Shown here piece after piece: positions 45,277 to 62,288 of a stretch of 64,000 nt of DNA; the stretch's first letter is position 1, and each line of letters opens with the position of its first letter. The notes beneath the pieces were generated by a model, which saw only the letters and a program-made list of their open reading frames with translations, searched no databases and had not been told where the DNA came from. The DNA lies in contig BSYQ01000001.1 of the NCBI GenBank assembly GCA_030272585.1, positions 6,758,001-6,822,000 of the forward strand, in the 5' to 3' direction. The position numbers and the translations under genes are program-made. The DNA is from Bryopsis sp. KO-2023. Taxonomy: Eukaryota > Chlorophyta > Ulvophyceae > Bryopsidales > Bryopsidaceae.

Positions 45277-48200
45277 ATGTTCAGCGGGCTGTCCACACTC
45301 AGAAAGAAGGAACGCGAGACGAATCAGACAACTCAAAAGAGCAAAGACTTGCAGGATTATCTGAAGAAGTACACCGGGGAGTCTGGTAACAAGAAGAAAA
45401 AGAAAAGGAAAACGTCGAGCGCTGCGAACCTGCATCTCGTCGACGAAGATGTCACCGGTTTCGCTCCGAAGCGTTCCCGCAAGAGGCCTGAGGTGGTGGA
45501 AGGCGAGGAAGGTGAAATTGAAAACGCATGCCAATAGATGTATACGCACAGCGTTTTTTTTTTGAAAGCTAGGCGTCTTTTTTTGGTGGAGTCGTCATAT
45601 TTGGCTTGGTGGTTTGCTTAGATGAAGCACCTGTGGTTGCGAACGCCGACGAAGTGGAGGTCTTTGAGAGGCAAGCAGAAAAGGTGAATCCCCACGAACA
45701 GCAGTATAGCATTGCCCAAGTGTCAGTCAGGAAGCATTCAGTGTTGCACAACTAATGAAATCAGATTCCACCAAGGCAGCTGAAAGCTTTGGTGAATTTC
45801 TTCTTTGCAGGCAAAAAAGTACTACACTGATGGAGGATGGAAAGCGGTGAGAGTTGCTTGAAATTTCCATGCAGCCACCAGTCGTGGAAGTTTTTTTTTT
45901 GACATTGAAATATTTGCTGACGAAATGTCGAATTTTCATGCATCAGGTAAAGGAAACTGATTCTGGGACAGTGGGCGGGCCCCCCGCAAGGAGATCTCGA
46001 CACGATTCACCAGATGAATCCCCTCCAAGAAGGGCTCGCCACGATTCTCCGGACTTATCTCCACCACGCAAATCCCGACACGATTCTCCGGACGAATCTC
46101 CACCAAGGAAAGCAAGAAATGATTCTCCGGATCTATCACCACCAAGGAAAGCAAGACATGATTCTCCAGATTTGTCACCACCGCGTAGACGGCAGCATGG
46201 CTCACCTGATCTATCGCCACCACGCAAATCCCGACATGATTCTCCGGACTTATCCCCACCACGAAGGGGTGCTCGACCGGATAGGGAGGGTGTAACTGGA
46301 TCAAGGAGGGATGGGCATGAAGTTGCAGGTGGTGGCCAGGATCTGTCTCCGCCAAGGAGGGATCGCCATGGTTCACGCATGCAGCGCAGGAGTTCTCGAT
46401 TTGATGATGTGGCTGATATTGAAATCAAGGAATCAAGTCTTGAACCAAGGGAATCCAAAGAGAAGGTGTGGAATTTTTTTTAGTAGATAAATAATAGTGG
46501 CACTATATATATATATATATATTCACTCTATGTTTGATGCAACTGTGGAGGGTTTTCTAGAACTGACTATATTGAACTGGATTTTTATTAAGGGCAGGGC
46601 TAAACCATCTTGTTGTGGACGGTTTTCGTTGGGCAAGCGTGCCTGATGTAAATTAGGCGCGCTAAACATTCATTCATTCATATATATTTTTATTTTTTAT
46701 TTTGAGGGGGGGAGGAGGCCTTGGTCAGGATGTCTTGCTTGTGTGCTCGATGTTGTGGAGGACGTATTTTGATAGGTATATGTTTTTCAGGGCCGAATCC
46801 GCCGTATGGCCGATGGTTCAGCTGCAGGGGTGGTGTCTGGAAGCCAACTAAAGGTCGAATTGGAGAGAAAGCGAGCGGCAGAAAAAGAAAGGTGAGGCTA
46901 TTTTGAAGCATACTTTCACTCCGTTTTCCTTTTCTTTTTGGAAAAAAAATATATTTTCTGTTGGTTAAGTGGAGATTTTGTGCTCCTATCATGAAAAACA
47001 AAACTGAAGGATACTTTTAAATGCACACAAGTGTAGGTGCACTCCCCTCGTTTTCACTGGATTTGTTGCAACTGTGTATTTTTGACCGGATAAGGCTGAG
47101 AACGTTGTGTCTGGCAGGTTGAAAGCCATTGATAAGGAGACCTTAGGTGAGGGGGCAGAAACGGTGTACAGAGATAACAAGCATGGGAAAAGGGTGTCGC
47201 TGGAGGATCTGGAGAAGAAACGCGCAAAGAAAAAGGTATTTACTGGCCTGTTCGTTTTTATAGCTACGATTTCTTTGCGGTCCTTTTGAATAAAAGGGCA
47301 CGTTTGTTTTTTTGAAGAGTGATGCAGTGGGTCTACTCAGGTCTGAACTGAAAATTAATCGATTTTTTCAACAGATATTCTGGGGTTGCTTTGGTCCAAG
47401 GAGTTTTTTGATACGTATTCTTACAGAGAAATAATGGTGGATAAAGAAACCATGACATTCGGCGCGAATCTGGCAGTGGATGTGGTGTTCTTGGGGTGAT
47501 GAAAACATTTTGATATTTTTTCGGGCTTCAGGTGCGATGGGAAAAAGTGGAGTGGTCCTCCGGCCTTGCCCAACAGAAGCAAGCAGAGAAGTACAGGGAA
47601 GAGACTGCTAAGGAGGTGAGCTGTTCACAACGCTCGAAATTCAAACTGTGATGAACCCCCCCCCCCCCCCACCTTTTCGCATGCTTCGTGGTCTTCGTGG
47701 GCAAATCCCAAACTTTTGATTTTTTCCAAAAAACCTGATTTTTTTTTTCCCGCGAGAAAAGGGGAAAACCAACTTGCGATTTTTGTCTGTCTTGAATTTG
47801 GGTTTGTTGGCGAAGGCTGCGAGGCCTTTCGCTAGAAGCAGGGATGATGAGGAGCTGGAAACCATGCTGCGTGGTCGAACTCGCTTCGGAGACCCTATGG
47901 CACACCTGGTCAAGAAGCGAGGGCCTTCTGAATTCGAACCAGCCCCTGTCATCGATGACTCGAACAGAGCCATGTTTGCCAAGTCAGGTGCTGATAACCA
48001 TCTTATTCTTACCCTTCCGATTTGATTTCGATGGAAAATCTTGTCAGTGTGGATGGTTCCCCAAGGGAAATTTCGCAAGAAGCTTTCGATAACATGTCCG
48101 ATGTTTTATGATACCTGTTTTATGATTTCTGTTTTTTTATGTTTTTCGTTTTCGTTTCGATTGCCCTTTTCTGGGTTATTTCTCAATCTTTTTATGTTTG

Positions 48201-48432
48201 AATGAAAATGGTTGTGCCGTCTTCAGGATATGTGGTGCCTCAAGAAATACCTCCCCACAGTTGGCTGCGTCGAGGAGTGCCTGCTGCAATCAACCGTTAT
48301 GGGATACTGCCAGGCCGCCACTGGGATGGGGTCGATCGGAGCAACGGTTTCGAAAAGGAACTTTTCAATTTCAAGAACGAAAGGGCGGCGAATCAAAAGG
48401 AAGCTCTCATGTGGTCACAGGAAGACATGTAG
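45277..48432 (+). CDS. BUD13: BUD13 homologue, RES-complex pre-mRNA splicing factor, multi-exon
   Basis: BUD13 (CWC26) forms the RES complex with SNU17 and PML1 in the activated spliceosome. Exon 1 (from ATG 45277) has [13 protein letters not shown] and a Lys/Arg patch. Later exons give [10 protein letters not shown], then a tandem RHDSPDxSPPRK repeat region (about 45990-46380), [17 protein letters not shown] (about 46795), [20 protein letters not shown] (about 47118), [18 protein letters not shown] (about 47547), and the conserved [28 protein letters not shown] block (about 47827-47910). The last exon ([40 protein letters not shown]) is the hallmark BUD13 C-terminus, with the stop at 48430-48432. 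All family landmarks are present and in order. Confidence 0.9.
45985..46380 (+). repeat. Coding minisatellite: RHDSPD(E/L)SPPR repeats in BUD13
   Basis: Ten or so imperfect units of about 36 bp encode RHDSPD[ED/L]SPPR[KR] modules, as in animal BUD13. Several units are nearly identical at the DNA level, which suggests recent tandem duplication or homogenisation. Confidence 0.8.
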
Positions 48433-49009
48433 AGAACCCTTCAGATCGTTCTTTTTTACGCTTACGACGTGTGATTTCTGGGGTACTTTTTGGTCAAGAA
48501 TGTTCTCTTTTTTTTTTCCTCGATCGCAGACACCGGTTTTGATTTTACGTCGTTTGTTGTGGGTGTTGTGGCTTTGGCTTTGTGATGGTGCAATTTGAGG
48601 AAGTAAAATCCCTCGCAAAAAACAAGCAAAGCAAGGCAAAAAGAAGCATCTTGATCACAGAAGGGTTCGAATTTGTGCGACATGGAGGCAACAAAGCCAC
48701 AGAATCTCCACTGAGTCATCACCACCCTTCCCTGCTGAGAAAATTCCTTTTGCCAATTCCTTTTGAATTTTTCCCTGGATGAGTGTGGGTGCATCACTCT
48801 TGTGAATTTTTGATGTGATGACACCGTGGGCGTGATCAGATATTTTTTCCAATCCAAGATGATTCACCCTTCCGCGCGCATCGCCAGTTTCTGTACATAC
48901 TCCCACCCTCCTCATTACTGATCTCCATTCTTGACCCGCCGACCAGCCTATCGTTGTCGTTCGCCCTTTCTGGTCCCGGTCGTCTTTTTTCTCGGAGAAG
49001 GGAGAAGCC
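48433..49009. other. Intergenic spacer, BUD13 to DBP2
   Basis: 577 bp of mixed composition with short T runs. No recognisable feature apart from the presumed DBP2 promoter near its right end. Confidence 0.5.
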
Positions 49010-53823
<4,814 letters not shown>

Positions 53824-54837
53824 TGCTTGATGTTGATGTACTCTTTCATAGATATGTGTGTGTTGATGTGCATGTCATATTGAATGGCTGGGGGAGAAGA
53901 ATGAAGAAAAAAGGGTGGGTGGAACGGGGTGCTTGTGTGAGTGTGGGTTGGGTTGTTTGATCTGTATCGTCATGGAAGCCATCGCTGGAAAGGCGAGTGG
54001 AAATCAAGGGGGAAAAAGGGGGGGGGAAATGGAGAAAAAAAAAGGTTAAAAGACAGATGGATTGAAAGTCGTGAGAGAAAAAGAGTGAGAAAAGAGTGTG
54101 TCGGCTTTTTTTTTTGGGGGGGGGGGAGGGGAGGGAAGAGAAAAAAAACCAAGAATATTAGTGTATTTTTTGGGGCAGATTTTTTTTTAGTCCACCGAAC
54201 GCCTTTCTTTTTTTATTGGAGTTTTGGTGGGTTCTTTTTGGAGGGAAGGTAGAGGTAGTGTTTTTTCGTTTCTTTTTTTTTCCTTTCTACTTCAACAAGG
54301 ACCAGGGGGTCGGGAAAGGAAAAAAAAAAACAAAATGGGAGGGTTTGGTCGGGAGTTGAGGAAAAAAAAGAGGAAATTTTCTATAATCAACGTACTGTAA
54401 ACAAAACGATGGTGATGACGAACATTTCAGGCATGGGGATTTCACCCACAAGAACAGAAAAAAAAGGGATATTTGGGGAATCAAGGAAATTTGTGTAATG
54501 ATGAATATCGTATCAAATTCTGGAGGGTGTCTGTATGTACGTCAGAATAAGCCGCACAGGTCAGAAATCACATAATCGACACACCCCACCAGCCAAAAAA
54601 TGTGAGGGGCGATTGCCGACACCAGGGGGGAAGCTGCCTCGTCATAGCTCTCCCTCCTCTCGCGCGTTCCACCCATTACACATTGACACGTGGAAATTTC
54701 ACTCTGAACGCCCAGCAGAATTCGTCACTGCTGAGTTATGCGTCCCCCCTTCTGATCGACAGCTCTCGGAAAGTAGAACGGAGCAACGCGGTGGTGGTGG
54801 GTGTGCGAAAAAATCCGATCAACTCTCAGCAAGCCGA
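53824..54837. other. DBP2 3' flank, purine-rich, and NF-YA upstream region
   Basis: 1.0 kb. Positions 53930-54400 are dominated by G and A runs on the plus strand (G runs of 9-11, A runs of 8-10). The right part (54530-54837) is more balanced and is the presumed NF-YA promoter/5' UTR. No gene. Confidence 0.6.
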
Positions 54838-56481
54838 ATGGAGTCGAACCCAGACCCCACGCAGTCCTGCAGCCTGCTGCCGTACGGCTTTCACGACGCG
54901 TCTCCCCCGACAGGGACGACTTGCACTTTCCCGGCGCCCCCCGGTGCAATTCCCCAAGAGAGGCTCGCGGTTCCACCCGTGGATGGAGCTGCGCCCATGT
55001 TTCTCCAACCAGGGACAAACCCGACGATGATGAATCCTGGTAAGCCACTGGAAACGAAAATAAAGTACTTGCTCTCTCTCGCGTTCCTCCACCGTGGTCC
55101 GTTCTGTTGAAGCTTTTTTTAAATCGCTGCAGTGCTGTGAGTTGGTGTGAGTTTGGCTCCGTATTGCTTGCCAGGTGTTGCTCCTCCTGCTATTACTTCT
55201 CAAGATGGCCAGGTTGGGTTGGTCCTGGGTGTTTTCCCTTACAATCACATTGGTTTTTGATGAAGCTGCTTTTTTTTTGAAAGCCTTTGCTGTTCAGTTC
55301 CCTCGGTTCGAAATTTTGTTTGGAAGAAGAGTTTGCAGCTCAAAAGTATTCCTCATGCTCTTTTTTTTTTTTTTGATATTCAGGGTCCGGCCGCTTACTT
55401 CCAGCAACTCTTCAAACTGTATTACTCGCAGCATTTCATGGTGTGCCTTCTGAACTCGAAAACCAATTTGAGACTCTCAATATTTTTGACCACTTCGTTA
55501 TGGAGGCACCCACAATTTTTTTAAAAGAAGAACAATCTCTTCAAAAAACACTCAGTTTCCTTGTTTTCTTTTGGAAGGAGGAAGATATCGTTTTTTTAGT
55601 GGTGTTTTTTCAGCTTTTTGAAACGATCGCTTGATATTGGTTCTGTTGTTTTATTCTCAGCCTCGACTGGGTGGCCAGCAGCGGGTGGCGCTGCCTGATT
55701 CCAAGGATTCACCAATATACGTGAATGCAAAACAGTACCATTGCATTCTCAGGAGGCGTCAGCAGAGAGCGAAAGCCGAGCGAGAAAACAAAATCGTAAA
55801 AACAAGAAAGGTAAATTCAGCTTTTTATTTTTCTAGAACCGAAACCAAATCCAAAAATTTGGTAAAGAGAAAGTCCAATTTTCGTTGTACGTTTCAAAAA
55901 AAAAAATTAAAAGTTGAAATCAGGAAGTAAAAATTATTTTTTTTCATATTTTTTTGGTTTGATAGAGATGCTTTGCTTTTCAGACAGGTCATATAATTTT
56001 TCATTATGTTTTCTTAATTTTTACTGCCTCCAGCAATCGTCTTGTTTTTTAAATTTGCTGCAACCCCCCCCCCCCCCTTTTTTTCCTGTGTCCCATCGAT
56101 CAAATTTCAAATAAAAGACAAGAACTCATTAAAAAAAAAAATTGCTCTTCTGATTCTGAGGTTTTTTTTTAACATTCCCAGGCATATTTGCACGAATCCC
56201 GTCACGTGCATGCAACAAGACGGGTGCGAGGGGCGGGGGGTCGATTTTTGCCTTCTTCGTCGAAAAATAAGAAAGCCAGCGAATCCGAACAGAGCGTCCA
56301 GGAATCCAGCAGCACAGCCACCAGCGGCAGAGGCGGAGGGGGTTTGCCATCGACGGTCAATGAAGAAAATGAAAAAATCGACTTGGACCAAGATAGAATT
56401 GATTTGGACTGCACCGAAATGCGCATCGATCCAAATGTCGAAGGGAAAGAGGTCAAAGTGGAAGGGAAAGGTGAAGAATAA
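54838..56481 (+). CDS. NF-YA: NF-YA (CCAAT-binding factor subunit A), plant-type
   Basis: NF-YA joins the NF-YB/NF-YC histone-fold dimer and inserts into the minor groove at CCAAT boxes. The start [20 protein letters not shown] leads into a Pro/Gln-containing N-terminus. An exon at 55384 encodes [10 protein letters not shown]. The core starts [20 protein letters not shown] (the NF-YB/C-binding A1 helix), [20 protein letters not shown] across an intron, and [17 protein letters not shown] (the DNA-binding A2 helix and GxGGRF loop). The residues RRRQxRAKAExENKxxKxRK and HAxRRxRGxGGRF follow plant/algal NF-YA more closely than the animal form (KRRQARAKLEAEGKIPKERR). The tail is acidic with Ser-rich segments, ending at TAA 56479-56481. 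Confidence 0.92.
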
Positions 56482-57455
56482 TGAAAAAGAGAAAGAGAGA
56501 GGGGGATATTAATAGATGTGTAAAAAAAGGGGGGCACCGAATTACGAGGAGAAAGGAAAGAAAAATTTCAAAAATGTGGATTTTGATTGGTATGATTGCT
56601 TTTTTTTGTTTTCAATTGTTGTAGGAGTCTTTTCTTTTTCAGAAGGGGAAAGAGAGGGGGTTGGGTTGGTTGGGTGGGGGTGGGGGGTTAGGAAGGATGT
56701 CTGTTTTTTTCGAGAACAGGCATCCACTCAAGAGAACGAAGTCAGGCAAAGGAATCCCTGAATCGATAATATTGGATTAGCAATTTCAAGAAAAAAGGAG
56801 AGAGAGAGAGAGAGTGAAAAAAAAGAAAAGAGTGGGTTGAAGGTGGTTGTGAATTTCTGTTCAATCGGTGTCTCGCTCCGTTTTGTTCCATTTTTGAAAA
56901 AGATAAATTAGGGAAAATGTTTGAGAAATTCAATTAGGGAAGGCGTAAAAATGGGAGCGCTCAAGACGCTTCCTTTTTTTTTTTTTTTTTTTTTTGGAGA
57001 CGGGTGCCATCGGTTGGGACCCTAGGTAAGAAAGAGAAGAGTTTTCCCGTTCCTGGGGGTGCATTGGTTGATTGATTTTTGGATGGTGTTTGGTTGGTGT
57101 AACGAATAGCACGTAACATTACCACATCAACAAGAAAGTTGTTCGGCCGAAAAAGGCTTTTTTTTCCTTTTTCCCCTTCATATTTTGACTTCCATGATTT
57201 CCGGTGCTCATCGGTGGAAGATTCACAGAAGCTGCGTGGTCAGACATGGGTCCATGCCAGTCGGAGAGCCAGATGTCCCGATCCTGACAATGCATGCAAC
57301 ACAGGTAATGAGAATTCCCTTTTTTTTTTTCCTATCGTTTTGCTGTTTTTTTAAACTAAGCCAGCAATGAGGGGTCGGTTTTAATCTCCTGTTTAGGAAG
57401 GGTGGAAGGGGGGCTAGTGCTGAATTTAATGAATTTTGTTCCAGCACTGGAACCC
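56482..57455. other. Convergent spacer, purine-rich
   Basis: 0.97 kb between NF-YA (+) and the 137-aa gene (-). The first half is G/A-rich on the plus strand with a T19 tract near 56975. Short frames at 57139-57370 look open on the plus strand, but no gene model supports them. Confidence 0.5.
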
Positions 57456-58216
57456 TCAGGCGGGAATGGCTGGTGGTCTGACTCGAGGGCCGGTCAGAGT
57501 TACAGAGTTTAGTGTGTTTGGGGGATTGAGTTGGTGTGCATACTTTTCGTTGGTTCTGCTGTTGACGTAAGTGGTTCTTCTCAACTGTTGGATGGTAATA
57601 TCAATGTCATCCTGGACACGGAATTTCCTGGAGCGGAGGAAATCCTGGTTCATGTCGCGCGTCGTTACAACAGCTCGACCTAAAACAAACGCAGCAGGTA
57701 TACGACATTGAGGCAGGCGAAAAACATGGTGGACTGACACTTTTCCTTGAAAAAATAGTAATTGGAAAGTGCCGAAAAAGAAAGGAATTTGTTGATTTTG
57801 TTGATCCAAGGGAGGGCTGTCGTCTCGTAAGTCCGCTCTTTGTCGACACTCCGTGTGGATGCTTTCTGTGTTCGGTGATTGTTGTGTTTTTATGGGGGGT
57901 TATTTCTAATACCGTTTTGCATTTCGAGGGCAGTGCCTGTTACAGGGTCTTTGATGAACCGGCCGGTGGGATGTGTGACTGTCAAGTTAGCTCCACTGAT
58001 CGGGCTCTCCACTTCCATAAATCCCGACCGGCATTTTGCAACCTGGGTGCAAAAAACAAGTCAGGGGAAAGCAGGGGTTGGGTCTTTTTTCATACTGTTC
58101 TCAAAGGATCAGGGTTGAAGTGACAAGGGCAGTGGTGTATTGCTGGTTTGACCTACTTTGCCATCGTTTTTCTGGTAGAGGGTTTGACGCAGTGTCTGGC
58201 TCAGCGTCACGTCCAT
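57456..58216 (-). CDS. Small conserved-looking protein of unknown function (137 aa, 3 exons)
   Basis: The model joins complement(58157..58216), complement(57913..58042) and complement(57456..57679). It totals exactly 414 nt with matching phases. The product starts MDVTLSQTLRQTLYQKNDGK, continues SGFMEVESPISGANLTVTHP and TGRFIKDPVTGTALEMQNGR, and ends in a basic Asn/Pro-rich tail (PPNTLNSVTLTGPRVRPP). There is no signal peptide, membrane segment or known motif. The clean splice structure and protein-like composition argue it is real. It is head-to-head with the MYND gene, which may indicate co-regulation. Confidence 0.7.
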
Positions 58217-58440
58217 CTTTTCGGTATCTCAAACAAAAACCGGATTGCACACGCTCGTGCTCGGGTGGTTAGGGCGACGTCTTTCTGACGTCTTTGGTTT
58301 TGTTTTTCCACCAAAGTAGGCGGATCATACTTCTGCACTTGACAGTCAAAACATCTACAGAAACCAGAGCGTTCGACGCAAAGACCACAAGACATCACAG
58401 AGGGGAAAAGATTTGACCTGTTTTCTTAAACTGACATCTG
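58217..58440. promoter_or_regulatory. Shared bidirectional promoter region with paired GACGTC sites
   Basis: 224 bp between divergent start codons. Two GACGTC palindromes (CRE core) at 58276-58281 and 58287-58292 are spaced 11 bp start-to-start, about one helical turn. This arrangement favours two bZIP dimers on the same face of the DNA (inference). Confidence 0.55.
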
Positions 58441-60254
58441 ATGGCGGAAGTGGTCCACGACCCAGTAAATGTTACAGCGCCTCCAAAGCAGACCACAAAA
58501 AGCCGCACTACATACAGCGACAAACGCACTTTCAACGGAGTATATTGCCGGAATAGGGTAATGAAAACAAAGTACAACTGCTGATCAAAGAACCTTTCTG
58601 AGCAGATTGAAAACTCCGACTTGACATGTAAATCTCGGAAACGCACATGCATGCAAATGAAACTGAAGTCGAGCTGCCCCACAGTGTGATAAGAATCGCC
58701 AAAGCCAAATCAATCGAGAAAACACCATCCTTCAAAAAAAGCTCAAGGCTCTGAAGAGGGAAGGCCCTTCCACTTTTCATGCTCCACAAGGGAGCAAATC
58801 GTTGAAGGTCAGAGACATCCTTGCTGTCACTTTCCTCTCTGGCCAGTTTACAGCACATCATGAAAATTTGTTACAATCCAAGTGTAATGGTCACTTGAAT
58901 GGTGCAATGCTGGGGCAGGGTGTTAATTGTGTTGAAAGCTATTGCTGTTTCAGAATGATGGGGCCACAAAACGTTCCCAAACAGCCACCACCTGTTCCTC
59001 AATGCCTGGAAAACCAACATGCCCAGACGGCTTCAAATGGCCGCCTGGAGTTGAAAGAAAAACAACACCATTCAAGCCAAAGTCCCACCAGAACATCCAC
59101 CACAACCAGGTGATTCCTTGACAAGGCAGCTCACCATGGTCATTCTCAAGCAAGGAGGGTTGGATATCAAAAAACCCAAAGATTTTGATGGGGCTGCAGA
59201 TTGGCTCTGAGGAAACGTTTAAAAACAACCCGTCCACCTGAAATGATTTGATCATGAATCTGTGTGCAGACAGAATGCCAGCACACACCTAAAAAGGAAG
59301 AATTAGTTGAGCGTGAGAACGAGAGGCATGGTCCAGTTCTGGGTAAGCCAGGAGTTCCCAAGACACTCTCCTTTGCAACGTGCGGTGGGTGTGGACGGCC
59401 AGGACGCCATGGAGCTAAATCACAGCCTCTCAGACCATGCCAACGATGCAAAGAAGTGAGTCAAAAGCCCACCAGCCACTGCCGCTTAGTTCTGGTTATT
59501 TTGATGTTTTTGATCGTTGAGCGGTGGATGTGGACAGGACAAAACTCGATAGTTGAGATGTTTCTTGTATTTACATACATCTGAAGGGCTCTTCTGTTCT
59601 TGTATCAGGCGTGGTATTGCAGTGAGGCTTGTGCAGCTGTAGACTGGCATTCCCATCGGTAAGGCCTCGAAAATCCTTCTCAATTTGGTGGAATCGACAG
59701 CTGTTTTGAAATCAGTGGGATAACTAACACCTGTCAAATATGGCCACAGACTCGTATGCAACCACACCACTTCTGGAAAATGGATGCCCAGCGGAATGAG
59801 AGCGTCGGAAGATCACTGGGTGGCGAATGCTTCAATGGCTCAAGGTTTGCAGAACATTGTGGCAAAGAGTGTGCATTTTATGCCATGACTTCAACGCTGT
59901 TTCAAAATCTGATAAATACTTCTCTCAGTTTTTGGTCTGAGTGCTCCTGAGTAAGGCAACACCCATGCAGCTGTTTTTCCAAGCCATCCTGTCCTGTCGC
60001 CCGTGCCAGCTAAGAACAGGGAGGTTTTTCTTGGTGTGTTTTGTGTCCAATGTTCAGGGTTCAGATTGCTGAGCAAGTGTCGGGCAGCAAAGAGCAAACC
60101 TGGAGCTTCTCTGGCAGTCATTGAGAAGTCCATAACGAAGGCAAGGCTGCAAGAGCTGGCACTGGAGAAACAGCAAAGGTTGATCGAGGATAGAGCTTAT
60201 TTTGGCTTGGATGGACCCAGACCTTGCATGTACATGGGTGGGAAGCCAATGTGA
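58441..60254 (+). CDS. MYND zinc-finger protein with coiled coil (6 exons)
   Basis: The model joins 58441..58557, 58685..58807, 58954..59109, 59270..59455, 59609..59658 and 60066..60254, all in phase. The N-terminus (MAEVVHDPVNVTAPPKQTTK) is followed by a short coiled coil (NRENTILQKKLKALKREG). A Cys/Pro-rich segment KPTCPDGFKWPPGVERKTTP follows. Next is a MYND finger, a protein-protein interaction zinc module, encoded across exons 4 and 5: CGGCGRPGRHGAKSQPLRPC, QRCKEAWYCSEACAAVDW, HSH. All eight zinc ligands, seven Cys and one His, are visible. A helical Lys/Arg-rich C-terminus (ARLQELALEKQQRLIED) ends at TGA 60254. MYND proteins of this compact kind are often adaptor factors; the partner is unknown. 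An extra downstream exon at 60375 could extend the protein but did not fit in phase. Confidence 0.75.
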
Positions 60255-62288
60255 AGGCTCAACAAAAACATTTACTCAGTTTTTCTTTTTCCACTCGGGG
60301 GATTAGTCGATATTTGATTGTATTGTATGTATATCTGAGCTTGTTTTTCCTTTGCTTCTGTTCTGATGCTGTCCAGCAAAACGAGAAAGCCCAGCAATAT
60401 GCTCCACAACATTCAAGAGCTTACACCAATCAGATCCACCTTATGAATAAGAAAAAAAATAATGACGCTCGCTTCGGAATGGACTGAACGCTCCCCCAGA
60501 AAATACATTCCGTACCCCCCGATTCCCCCACTGCCCCTCCTCACCCCTCCCCCCCCCCAAAAAAAAACGAAAAACCAATAATGAATGCTGCAACTCCTCA
60601 TCTCTCCTATTTCAATTTTCCCACTTTTCTTCTTTTCTTTTCTGTTTTCTGTTGTTTTTTTTGCTTGATCAAAACTACCATGTTTATCTTATATCTTTTT
60701 TTTTTTCAACCCTTCCCACCAATGCATGTGCATATATTTTCAATATAGATATATACATACGTGCATCTTTTTTTTTGTCAGTCTTCCAATTTCGAAAAGC
60801 CCTCGCCTCAATTTGCGCGATTTGCCTGCTTCGGTTTCGATCAGATTTTCCTTTCTTAAACTGGAAAGACCTGCAATTTTCCTCCTGTGCGTGTTTTTTT
60901 CAAGGTTTTTTTTTTCTTTTTCTTTTTTGGTTTCCCGTTTCCCTCTTCCCCACAACACACAGGGCAATTCGTTTTTTTAACCTTCTTTTTTTTCAAGCTG
61001 TCACATCATCATTTGATATGTGTGTGTTTTTTTTTGCGAGCTCAGAAAAAGCTTGAGCAAAAAACAAGTAAAAACCAAGAATAGCAAAATTATAGAAAAA
61101 AAAGTTAGAGCACACAAAGCAAACACAAAACTCATAAAAAAAAACTCAAATGACAATCAACATCTTTTAACCCACTTTTCTTCATATATTTATATATATA
61201 TTTATCCCCATTTCCCCCCATTCCCAAACACCCCTCTTTTAATCACCATGTGACCAAAAAAATCTCAAATTTCTTTTTTTTTTTGGTTGATTTTTGCCCC
61301 TTTGTTGTATTTTTTGTTTTTCTTTGCAACTTGTAAATTTTTTCCTTGTTAAGAGGTGCCTTTTTTTTTTTCATCTTTTTAAATCCCCTGAATCGCACAC
61401 TCAACAAAAATGCGCCCCCCTCCCTCCCATCAAACCACCAACACCTTCACAATGCTGAATTCCTATTATCCATCATTCTGACCCTTTCAAGGTCCTATTG
61501 CCACACCACACCCCCTCCCCCTCTCCCCAAAAAAGCAACAAAATCCCACTTCGATTTACACAAGATACATATCCCCACCCCTCCTGAGAAAAAAAACAAA
61601 CCCAATCCTCCTCCCCCGTCTCGTCCACTCTTTTCCCCTCACCCCCCCCCCCCCCCCCTTCAAAACAAAAAAAAGAAGCTATATCCCCACAGATTCCATT
61701 TTACTTTATGCCCTTTCGTTTTTTGCCCCTCTTCCATGCCATGCCCAAATCTTTTTGCAAAAACCTTTCTTTTTTCTTTTTTCCAGTATAATTCAAATAT
61801 TTTGTTTGAACAAAAAAAAAAAAAAAAGAAAACGGCAAAGATTAAGAAACGACAAGACAACTACCTTTCAGTTTTGTTTTTCTTTGATTCTTTGTTTTGG
61901 TTTTTAGCTATATGAAAAAAAAATATTGGAAAAAAAAATATTGAAAGCAAGAAAAAAAATTTAGAGTGTTCCCCAATGCGTTCCGATAATCTCTCTCTAT
62001 AAAATTCTTTTTTTTTTTCTTTCTTTTTTCTTTAAACTTCGAAACGGAGAGCACTCATGGTGGTTGAAATACTTCTTGCAGAAAACCTTGAGAAGAAAAT
62101 AAAAGTTATTTTCCAACAGCTGCGCTCTTTTTATATCGTTCCTTCTTCGAAGCCAGCGACCCTGCAAAAAAAATATCAACAGTTTTAACTCGTCTGCTAA
62201 CAGCACAAACCCCACCATATGAATATTGAAAATCTTTCTTGAAAGACATCTGTTTTTTTGTTTAATTCGATGCCAGCTTGATCTGTCA
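60255..62288. repeat. 2-kb low-complexity convergent spacer
   Basis: Between convergent genes. It is rich in T, C and A runs on the plus strand (purine-rich on the strand coding for the kinesin-like gene), with C17-18 near 61640 and T/A runs of 8-15. No gene is supported. Confidence 0.7.

Noticed and set aside
45936..46458. Long minus-strand frames (146 and 171 codons) across the BUD13 repeats
   Set aside because: They are shadows of the repetitive BUD13 coding region on the other strand.
57139..57370. Open plus-strand segment between NF-YA and the 137-aa gene
   Set aside because: Looks partly protein-like but has no start, partner exon or family match, and lies in the 3' flank of two convergent genes.
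60375..60487. Open segment after the MYND gene stop
   Set aside because: Requires a phase-0 donor that is not present near 60235-60254; more likely 3' UTR.
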